Origin: Candidatus Methanomarinus sp. HR1
GTDB taxonomy: Archaea; Halobacteriota; Methanosarcinia; Methanosarcinales; Methanocomedenaceae
Reading direction: 5' to 3'
DNA length: 5,930 bases
NCBI GenBank assembly: GCA_002926195.1
Contig: MZXQ01000209.1
Span: 2,008-7,937, forward strand
The notes under the pieces are model-generated. The model did not search any database. It was not told the origin of the DNA and saw nothing but the letters and a program-made list of their open reading frames with translations. This document shows positions 1 to 4,725 of this stretch, piece by piece (position 1 is the first letter of the stretch; the number at the start of each line of letters is the position of its first letter). The position numbers and the translations under genes are program-made.

Positions 1-15
1 AAGAATTGAATGGGT

Positions 16-921
16 TTACAAAAGATCTTTGAGAAAAATATTAAACTTTCCCAATTTTCCTTCATAGTTTCCTGATGATATCCGTTTGACTCCGGCAACT
101 TCAGCAGCCGCATACATAGCAGCTTTCATAGCATTCTTCAGGGCATTTTCATTTACCCCGTTAATCACGATCTCAGGAATGGACTTAATCCCTTCAGGCA
201 CCATATAATCAGGGATCTTTCCCTGCAATGTAGGGCAGTATGGATGGTTAGTAGAAGGTCCTACCTCAGGATGTTCCTGCTGGGGATATACCGGCTTTGA
301 ACCTGCAGAGCATATATCAAATGTGGTAACTGCTCCTTCAACAGTATCTACAGCTTCTACTGCCCTATCACCTGCTTCAAGGGCTGAGTCAATAGAATCA
401 CAAAAGAACCAGACATTACCTCCCATTACACCACCGGATATACCTAGATATCGCTCAATAATAAAATCTCCCATCATCAATGGTAATACTATAGTCTCTC
501 TATCGTACATGGTCTCTTCATGATGATACCCATCTGCACAGTAGCCTACCGGCTCAATCATATCAATGTTCTGTTTTGAATCCAGTGCATTAAAGACCGA
601 TGTAGTAGGCACGACCAGGATGCCCTGGCGTATACGCCAGCCCATCTCAGATGCTAGAATATCCCGTGATCCTTTGATGTCATTGACCCATATCTGGATA
701 ATCGCACCCATTCTCCCATCCGGAGTTTCAGAAGGAGAAAGCCACGATTCGATCCCGCCTTCTGATTTGCTAAATACGGTAGACGGGAGGGCAGTGGATA
801 AGTATGCTGCACGTCTAAGTCTTTTTTTATCCTTTGCCGTTACAATGAATCTGGTAAACACACCGCTAAAGGCTTCACAATATGTATCATCCACAGGAAT
901 ATTATTAATACTGAGGTTCAT
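16..921 (-). CDS. ftr: Formylmethanofuran--tetrahydromethanopterin N-formyltransferase (divergent Ftr)
   Basis: This cytosolic enzyme moves the formyl group between formyl-methanofuran and tetrahydromethanopterin (or tetrahydrosarcinapterin), the second step of CO2-reducing methanogenesis, and works in reverse in oxidative C1 metabolism. The 301-residue product matches Ftr end to end (family about 297 aa). Recognisable blocks are the N-terminal DDTYCEAF (11-18), SPSETPDGR (62-70), VVPTTSVFNAL (103-113), MMGDF (149-153), SAGSK (205-209), YCPTLQGKIP (228-237), EIVINGVNE (250-258) and the C-terminal SSGNYEGKLGKF (282-293). Several positions differ from the canonical methanogen consensus as I recall it: ETPDGRMG rather than ETPDGRPG, GISGGVMGGN where a shorter GIAGGN-like stretch is usual, and a basic KDKKRLRR (30-37). 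It could therefore be a paralogue rather than the main enzyme. The start at 921 has no Shine-Dalgarno sequence, but a TATA-like element lies about 26 nt upstream. The fold assignment is firm; catalytic equivalence is inferred. Confidence 0.92.
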   Translation of the reverse strand: MNLSINNIPVDDTYCEAFSGVFTRFIVTAKDKKRLRRAAYLSTALPSTVFSKSEGGIESWLSPSETPDGRMGAIIQIWVNDIKGSRDILASEMGWRIRQGILVVPTTSVFNALDSKQNIDMIEPVGYCADGYHHEETMYDRETIVLPLMMGDFIIERYLGISGGVMGGNVWFFCDSIDSALEAGDRAVEAVDTVEGAVTTFDICSAGSKPVYPQQEHPEVGPSTNHPYCPTLQGKIPDYMVPEGIKSIPEIVINGVNENALKNAMKAAMYAAAEVAGVKRISSGNYEGKLGKFNIFLKDLL

Positions 922-951
922 ATAAGATTATAGGATGTTCTTACTTATAAG
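921..951 (-). promoter_or_regulatory. Putative ftr promoter with leaderless geometry
   Basis: On the minus strand, CTTATAAG (944-951) is a TATA-like octamer centred about 26 nt before the A of the ftr ATG at 921. Archaeal transcription usually starts about 25-27 nt downstream of the TATA centre, so the start would fall on or next to the ATG. No Shine-Dalgarno sequence lies between them, which agrees with a leaderless or near-leaderless mRNA. The geometry is read directly; promoter function is inferred. Confidence 0.5.
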
Positions 952-969
952 ATCATAACATTTTCCCTG

Positions 970-1080
970 TTAGAAATTCCCTTTAATGCCTCCATGTTCG
1001 GGAGGGACACTTACCAGGATCAGTGAATCAAGATAACCAGTATGCATTATGGCAAATAGAATTCCTACGAAACCACCCAT
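970..1080 (-). CDS. Doubtful 36-codon small ORF between the decarboxylase gene and ftr
   Basis: An ATG at 1080 opens a 36-residue frame, stopping at 970-972, that begins 10 nt after the decarboxylase stop. It starts MGGFVGILFAIMHTGYLDSL and has hydrophobic stretches at about residues 3-12 and 19-25, so a tiny membrane-associated peptide is imaginable. An AGGA (complement 1088-1091) overlapping the upstream stop could act as a weak Shine-Dalgarno site. I recognise no family. A second minus-strand frame just downstream reads LPNMEALKGISNRENVMIL and stops at 945-947. The two frames could be joined by one frameshift near the C-rich run around 1000-1006, which would make this a gene remnant instead. 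A chance ORF is equally possible at this length. Confidence 0.18.
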   Translation of the reverse strand: MGGFVGILFAIMHTGYLDSLILVSVPPEHGGIKGNF

Positions 1081-1090
1081 CGAATGGATC

Positions 1091-2017
1091 CTAGGTGATA
1101 TTTTCAAAATACTCTATAGTTTTTATCAGCCCATTTTCTAATGGGATATCAGGCTGCCATTTAAGTAGATCATTTGCACGCTCGATATTGGGCCTCCTAA
1201 CCTTGGGATCATCCAGAGGCAATTCTTCAAAGACGATCTTCGAATCACATCCGATGATCTTAATAACAATCCTGGCAAAGTCCAGCACACTTATTTCTTT
1301 GGGATTTCCAAGATTCACAGGTCCCACTTCAGTAGACATCATCAACCTGTATAATCCGTCAACCAGATTTGATACATAGCAGAAAGACCTGGTTTGTGTG
1401 CCATCTCCATAAACTGTCATATCTTTACCTTTAAGAGCCTGATTGATAAAATTCGGAACAACACGCCCATCATCTGCCCGCATCCTTGGTCCGTATGTAT
1501 TAAAGATACGTGCTATGCATGTATCTACTCCATGATACCTGTGATATGCCATTGTAATTGCCTCAGCATATCGCTTTGCTTCATCATATACACCTCTTGG
1601 ACCAATAGGGTTAACATTGCCCCAGTATGTTTCAGGTTGTGGGTTTACCAGTGGATCACCGTAAACCTCTGATGTGGAAGCAAGTAATAAGCGTGCACCT
1701 TTTTCTTTAGCCAGACCAAGCATATTGTAGGTACCCAGTGCTCCGACCTTTAATGTCTGGATTGGCAGATCAAGATAATCAATTGGAGATGCCGGTGATG
1801 CAAGATGAAAAATGTACTCAATTTTATCTCCAAAATAGATTGGTTTGGTTATATCATGTTCTATATAAGTGAAATGTTCGGATCTTATATGCTCTATGTT
1901 CCGTGTAGTACCAGTAACCAGATTATCTATACAGATAATCTCATGCCCTTTCTCAAGTAAGAGATCACATATATGTGACCCTACAAAACCTGCTCCGCCT
2001 GTTACAATTGATTTCAT
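1091..2017 (-). CDS. UDP-glucuronate decarboxylase (UDP-xylose synthase), NAD-dependent SDR family
   Basis: This enzyme is predicted to convert UDP-glucuronate to UDP-xylose and CO2 through a 4-keto intermediate, with bound NAD+ recycled. It is an extended short-chain dehydrogenase of 308 aa. The N-terminal Rossmann motif is TGGAGFVG (6-13), and an acidic DN at 31-32 suits NAD ribose binding. The active-site block STSEVYGDP (114-122) carries the Ser/Thr and the Glu typical of UXS enzymes. YWGNVNPIGPR (131-141) leads into the catalytic YDEAK (Y144, K148). IFNTYGPRM (171-179), DDGRVVPNF (182-190), YGDGTQTRSF (203-212) and DDPKVRRPNI (269-278) follow as in characterised UXS proteins. Similarity to the eukaryotic and bacterial soluble form is strong; it lacks the N-terminal membrane anchor seen in some eukaryotic forms. 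It lies 12 nt downstream of the nucleotidyltransferase gene, so the two are probably co-transcribed. No UDP-glucose dehydrogenase is visible here to supply the substrate. A 4,6-dehydratase is less likely given the SEVYGDP block. Confidence 0.88.
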   Translation of the reverse strand: MKSIVTGGAGFVGSHICDLLLEKGHEIICIDNLVTGTTRNIEHIRSEHFTYIEHDITKPIYFGDKIEYIFHLASPASPIDYLDLPIQTLKVGALGTYNMLGLAKEKGARLLLASTSEVYGDPLVNPQPETYWGNVNPIGPRGVYDEAKRYAEAITMAYHRYHGVDTCIARIFNTYGPRMRADDGRVVPNFINQALKGKDMTVYGDGTQTRSFCYVSNLVDGLYRLMMSTEVGPVNLGNPKEISVLDFARIVIKIIGCDSKIVFEELPLDDPKVRRPNIERANDLLKWQPDIPLENGLIKTIEYFENIT

Positions 2018-2027
2018 ATGATTTATT

Positions 2028-2031
2028 TCCT
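2028..2031 (-). promoter_or_regulatory. Weak Shine-Dalgarno for the decarboxylase, overlapping the upstream stop
   Basis: AGGA on the minus strand overlaps the TAG stop of the nucleotidyltransferase (2030-2032) and sits 10 nt before the decarboxylase ATG at 2017. This suggests coupled translation and one transcript for the two genes. Confidence 0.4.
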
Positions 2032-3040
2032 AAAACTCTATTGATGAAGAATCCCCAATATTTAAAGAATTATGCTTGCCTGCGAGGTTTGCATCATCCC
2101 CGATAATGGATGATTGTAGATTAATTTTTGAAATATGAGTCCGTGATCCTATCACACTATTTGATATGATAGAATTGGTAATATTCGTATCTCTTGCAAT
2201 GGATGTATATGGTCCGATAACCGAATTTTTAATCTTCACATTTTTTCCTATGGCAACCGGACGTATCAATACCGAATCAATAATCTCGTGGGTGTTATTC
2301 ACATCATCCTTCTCATCCAGCAAAACGCGATTGGTAGCAAGCAGAGATTCGGCATGTCCGCAATCATACCAACTGGATACTGTAAAGGTCTTGAACTTAC
2401 TTCCCCGTTTAATCATTTCTTCCAGTGCATCAGTTAACTGATATTCATTACGTGTTCTTATATCATTGGTGATCATCCAGTCCAGGACCTCAAAGAGTAC
2501 TGGAGTTTCCTGGATAAAATATACACCTGAAATTCCCAGGTTAGAGGTAGGATGTTCTGGTTTTTCCTCAAGTTTCTTAATATAATCCGAGGAAGGAATG
2601 AGTTCAACAATACCATACTTTTGTGGATCATCTACTTCCCTTACACCAATCGAACCGGCACAGCATCCATTATTAGAATATTGCTCATAAAAGTCCATAT
2701 AGCCTGATTTAAAGATCATATCACCTAAAGCGATCATGATCCGGGAATCGCTTACAATATCGCGGGTTAAATATATCGAATGCCCGAGACCAAGTCGTTT
2801 TTGCTGGTCGACATACTTGATGTTGAATACATCTTTGTAATGTTCATTGACATATGATATCACCTGGTCTTTTCTATACCCTACCACAAGAATGACCTCT
2901 TCAGGTCTAAGGTCAATCATCCGGTCAAGAATATGTCCGATGATCGGCTTACCTGCTATATACACCATAGGCTTTGGTTTTGTATGTGTATGCGGGAATA
3001 AACGTGTTCCTGTTCCGGCAGCTGGAATGATTACTTTCAT
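2030..3040 (-). CDS. Sugar-1-phosphate nucleotidyltransferase with C-terminal left-handed beta-helix
   Basis: This enzyme is predicted to activate a hexose 1-phosphate with an NTP (UTP or dTTP) to give NDP-sugar and pyrophosphate. The N-terminal domain (about 1-240) is of the RmlA/GalU/StrD type. PAAGTGTRLFPHTHTKPKP (6-24) is the nucleotide-binding signature with its conserved lysine, followed by AGKPIIGHILD (29-39). LGDMIF (105-110) has the metal-binding Asp107, and EEKPEHP (158-164), NEYQLTDA (198-205) and WYDCGHAESL (224-233) carry sugar-binding residues and the second catalytic Asp226. From about 253 to 320, hexapeptide-like turns (such as IGKNVKIKNSVIGPYTSI) indicate a short left-handed beta-helix, as in the long RmlA-like enzymes of archaea. 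Length is 336 aa. It is the first gene of the operon with the decarboxylase, which favours nucleotide-sugar supply for surface glycans. Base preference (UTP or dTTP) and sugar cannot be read from sequence, so no gene symbol is given. Confidence 0.85.
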   Translation of the reverse strand: MKVIIPAAGTGTRLFPHTHTKPKPMVYIAGKPIIGHILDRMIDLRPEEVILVVGYRKDQVISYVNEHYKDVFNIKYVDQQKRLGLGHSIYLTRDIVSDSRIMIALGDMIFKSGYMDFYEQYSNNGCCAGSIGVREVDDPQKYGIVELIPSSDYIKKLEEKPEHPTSNLGISGVYFIQETPVLFEVLDWMITNDIRTRNEYQLTDALEEMIKRGSKFKTFTVSSWYDCGHAESLLATNRVLLDEKDDVNNTHEIIDSVLIRPVAIGKNVKIKNSVIGPYTSIARDTNITNSIISNSVIGSRTHISKINLQSSIIGDDANLAGKHNSLNIGDSSSIEF

Positions 3041-3058
3041 GTTTAAAGGTATATAATA

Positions 3059-3091
3059 TATTACTTTATGTACTTAGTATCATTTATATCC
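3059..3091 (-). promoter_or_regulatory. Putative promoter of the nucleotide-sugar operon
   Basis: On the minus strand, GAAGGATATAAATG (3081-3094) looks like a purine-rich BRE followed by a TATAAA box (3083-3088). Start of transcription would be expected near 3059, giving a leader of about 20 nt with no clear Shine-Dalgarno. The left arm of the 16-bp repeat (3065-3080) lies exactly between this TATA box and the predicted start, where a bound protein would block the polymerase. Confidence 0.5.
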
Positions 3092-3196
3092 TTCGTATAG
3101 AACAAAATGCTCACTTCGTTCGTATCCAATTGAGATATATTTTTAATAAAATATATACAGTTAAAAAAAAGTAAATTCTAATACTAAGTACATAAA
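3065..3196. repeat. Perfect 16-bp inverted repeat flanking a 100-bp core of the divergent promoter
   Basis: ATACTAAGTACATAAA occurs on the plus strand at 3181-3196 and, as its exact reverse complement, at 3065-3080. The arms are separated by 100 bp (3081-3180). Each copy faces outward toward the gene it precedes: 24 nt from the nucleotidyltransferase ATG, and 38 nt from the alanine dehydrogenase ATG at 3235. Each arm contains its own 9-bp dyad TACT-A-AGTA (3182-3190 and complement 3071-3079). Arms this far apart are poor RNA hairpin partners, so paired binding sites for one dimeric regulator are the likelier reading. The repeat is seen directly; the function is inferred. Confidence 0.7.
3135..3156. 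repeat. AT-only 9-bp inverted repeat in the divergent promoter
   Basis: ATATATTTT (3135-3143) and AAAATATAT (3148-3156) form a perfect inverted repeat around a 4-nt centre, placed near the midpoint of the divergent region. The right half, with the following TA, is the best TATA candidate for the plus-strand alanine dehydrogenase gene and would put the start near 3178-3182. The repeat may simply reflect back-to-back TATA elements. Confidence 0.45.
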
Positions 3197-3222
3197 TACA
3201 TTAATAGAAAATCAAGTAAAAA

Positions 3223-3226
3223 GGAG
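3223..3226 (+). promoter_or_regulatory. Shine-Dalgarno deciding the alanine dehydrogenase start
   Basis: GGAG within AAAAAGGAGTC ends 2 nt before an ATG at 3229 but 8 nt before an in-frame ATG at 3235. The second spacing is normal and the first is too tight, so 3235 is the preferred start. Confidence 0.6.
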
Positions 3227-3234
3227 TCATGATC

Positions 3235-4221
3235 ATGGGACATAAAATACTCTGGCTGAACAAGAAAGAAGTTGAAGGATTAGTAGATATGAAAAGTATT
3301 CTTCCGGTTGTGGAAGATGCATTTAAGGAACACGGAATGAATAAAGTACAGATGCCGCCCAAAATGTATCTGAACTTTTACAAACACAATGGTGATCTGC
3401 GTGCCATGCCCGGGTTTCTGGAAGGACCTGATATTGCAGGACTAAAACTGGTCAATGTACATCCTGATAATCCCAAACGCGGACTGCCTACGGTCATGGC
3501 AGTGATGATATTAAATTCAACACAGACAGGTGCGCCTCTGGCAATTATGGACGGTACTGCACTCACAGACCTGCGTACTGGTGCAGCAGGGGGAGTAGCT
3601 GCAAAATATCTATCAAGGGATGATTCAAAGGTAGTTGGTCTTATCGGACTTGGTAAACAGGCCCGGACACAGCTTGAGGCTCTGATGATAGTCAGGGATA
3701 TTAAAGAAGTAAAGATCTATGACCGTTCCACAGAATCAACACGGGTGTTTAAGAAAGATATGGAAAAAGCCACAGGTCTTACAATAATACCAGAACCTAA
3801 TGCCCATGAAGTATGCGACTGTGATATTCTTGTAACCACCACGCCTGTTCGAACTCCGATTGTAGAAGCAGGATGGATAAAAAAAGGTACTCATATCAAT
3901 GCCATAGGTGCGGATGCGAAAGGTAAGGAAGAACTGGACCCCATGATCCTGAAGCAGGCAAAGGTAGTAGTAGATGCTATTGCACAGGCGTCGCATTCGG
4001 GAGAAGTGAATGTCCCCATCTCAAATGGTATATTTTCAATAGAAGACATATATGCTGAGCTTGGACAGATAGTCAGCGCTCAAAAGCCTGGGAGGGAAAA
4101 TGAAAGTGAAATAACAGTATTTGATTCCACAGGACTTTCCATACAGGATGTAGCGGCTGCATATCTTATATATAACAACGCACTGGATAATAATATAGGA
4201 ATTGAACTTGAAATGTTCTGA
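3235..4221 (+). CDS. ala: Alanine dehydrogenase / ornithine cyclodeaminase-family enzyme (archaeal type)
   Basis: This is predicted to be an NAD(H)-dependent L-alanine dehydrogenase (pyruvate + NH4+ to alanine) of the ornithine cyclodeaminase/mu-crystallin fold, the type known from Archaeoglobus and unrelated to the bacterial Ald fold. Length is 328 aa from 3235, or 330 aa from the in-frame ATG at 3229; the Shine-Dalgarno spacing favours 3235. In 3235 numbering, the substrate domain shows QMPPKMYLNF (39-48), RAMPGF (56-61), GLKLVNVHP (69-77), and the family signature IMDGTALTDLRTGAAGGVAA running from about 104. The dinucleotide motif is GLIGLGKQA (135-143). IGADAKGKEELDP (224-236) carries the Asp that is catalytic in ornithine cyclodeaminase, and VFDSTGLSIQD (295-305) closes the site. 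These residues do not separate alanine dehydrogenase from ornithine cyclodeaminase or ketimine reductase, so substrate is inferred from archaeal relatives. The gene is transcribed away from the sugar operon and shares its promoter region. Confidence 0.82.
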   Translation: MGHKILWLNKKEVEGLVDMKSILPVVEDAFKEHGMNKVQMPPKMYLNFYKHNGDLRAMPGFLEGPDIAGLKLVNVHPDNPKRGLPTVMAVMILNSTQTGAPLAIMDGTALTDLRTGAAGGVAAKYLSRDDSKVVGLIGLGKQARTQLEALMIVRDIKEVKIYDRSTESTRVFKKDMEKATGLTIIPEPNAHEVCDCDILVTTTPVRTPIVEAGWIKKGTHINAIGADAKGKEELDPMILKQAKVVVDAIAQASHSGEVNVPISNGIFSIEDIYAELGQIVSAQKPGRENESEITVFDSTGLSIQDVAAAYLIYNNALDNNIGIELEMF

Positions 4222-4244
4222 CTATTGCGATTAAAAACACATCC

Positions 4245-4290
4245 TTTTTAAATAAGTAAGTAGAAGATTGTTACAAGACTAAATATAAGG
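4245..4290 (+). promoter_or_regulatory. Putative fwd operon promoter (two TATA candidates)
   Basis: Two TATA-like elements precede fwdD. TTTTTAAATAAG (4245-4256) would place the transcript start near 4276 and give a leader of about 60 nt. TAAATATAA (4280-4288) would place it near 4310 and give a leader of about 25 nt that contains only the Shine-Dalgarno. The second fits better with the palindrome at 4291-4304 lying between TATA and start. The T-run at 4245-4249 could also help end the alanine dehydrogenase transcript. Confidence 0.45.
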
Positions 4291-4304
4291 TCTATACGTA
4301 TAGA
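4291..4304. repeat. Perfect 14-bp palindrome upstream of fwdD (operator candidate)
   Basis: TCTATACGTATAGA is identical to its reverse complement over all 14 bases, and the symmetry ends exactly at both flanks (G opposite G). It begins 3 nt after the TAAATATAA element and lies 30 nt before the fwdD ATG. This is a typical position for a homodimeric repressor to occlude the polymerase. As RNA it would give only a 5-bp A/U-rich stem, so a DNA site is more plausible. The palindrome is seen directly; regulatory function is inferred. Confidence 0.6.
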
Positions 4305-4334
4305 GAAAAAATGATAGTCAAAAGAGGGAATTCA

Positions 4335-4712
4335 ATGAAATTAGATGCAATTTTTATTTCAGGAAGGACTGTCAACCAGGGAGTTAACCTGGAAAACAAA
4401 TCTTCAACGGCATATTTTGATGCCGCAGGGTACTGTGAGATGAATTCCACAGACGCCGGAAAGATCAGTACGGACCCAGGGAATAATGTGAAGGTAACAA
4501 CCGATTTCGGGGATGTTGTAGTTCCAATGAGGATCTGCGAAGGCAATCCCGACGGGTTGATATTCATACCTATGGGACCGTGGGCTAATGCAGTAACAAG
4601 TCCTGATACCGCCGGATGTGGTATGCCAGGATTTAAAGGTATCCCGGCAACAGTGGAACCGACAGATGAAAAAGCACCAACTATGCCAGAACTGATGGCC
4701 CGGTTGAAATAA
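4335..4712 (+). CDS. fwdD: Formylmethanofuran dehydrogenase subunit D
   Basis: FwdD is the small subunit that completes the molybdopterin guanine dinucleotide-binding region of formylmethanofuran dehydrogenase, the cytosolic complex that reduces CO2 to formyl-methanofuran (or the reverse). It corresponds to the C-terminal domain of the larger formate dehydrogenase-type oxidoreductases. The product is 125 aa, the usual family size. It opens MKLDAIFISGRTVNQG, the typical FwdD beginning. FGDVVVPMRI (57-66) and the diagnostic GLIFIPMGPWANAV (74-87), followed by SPDTAGCGMPGFKGIPA (89-105), are the pterin-contact blocks. An in-frame ATG at 4311 would add 8 residues, but AGAGG (4323-4327) is placed for 4335 and homologous starts match 4335. 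Only 13 nt separate it from fwdB, so the two are co-transcribed. Whether the enzyme is the tungsten (fwd) or molybdenum (fmd) type cannot be decided here; the symbol is conventional. Confidence 0.92.
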   Translation: MKLDAIFISGRTVNQGVNLENKSSTAYFDAAGYCEMNSTDAGKISTDPGNNVKVTTDFGDVVVPMRICEGNPDGLIFIPMGPWANAVTSPDTAGCGMPGFKGIPATVEPTDEKAPTMPELMARLK

Positions 4713-4713
4713 T

Positions 4714-4718
4714 GGAGG
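4714..4718 (+). promoter_or_regulatory. Strong Shine-Dalgarno of fwdB
   Basis: GGAGG sits 7 nt before the ATG at 4726 and just after the fwdD stop (4710-4712). It fixes the fwdB start and supports an fwdD-fwdB operon. Confidence 0.75.
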
Positions 4719-4725
4719 ACAATAT

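Noticed and set aside
566..925. 119-codon open frame on the plus strand opposite ftr
   Set aside because: It lies antisense to a clearly conserved Ftr reading frame, has no recognisable domain and no Shine-Dalgarno; it is a by-product of the codon pattern on the other strand.
989..1005. CCTCC/GGAGG hairpin as a terminator after the decarboxylase gene
   Set aside because: The stem is only 5 bp with a 7-nt loop and is not followed by a T-run on the minus strand; it also lies inside the doubtful small ORF.
3048..3060. TATATAATATA as the TATA box of the sugar operon
   Set aside because: It is centred only about 14 nt from the ATG at 3040, so transcription would start inside the gene; the TATAAA at 3083-3088 has workable spacing.
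3229..3234. ATG at 3229 as the alanine dehydrogenase start
   Set aside because: The Shine-Dalgarno GGAG ends only 2 nt before it; the ATG at 3235 has normal spacing. The two differ by two residues, so the effect is small.
4311..4334. Upstream in-frame ATG as the fwdD start (8 extra residues)
   Set aside because: Its distance of about 27 nt from TAAATATAA would suit a leaderless start, but the AGAGG before 4335 and the family-typical N-terminus starting at MKLDAIFISG favour 4335.
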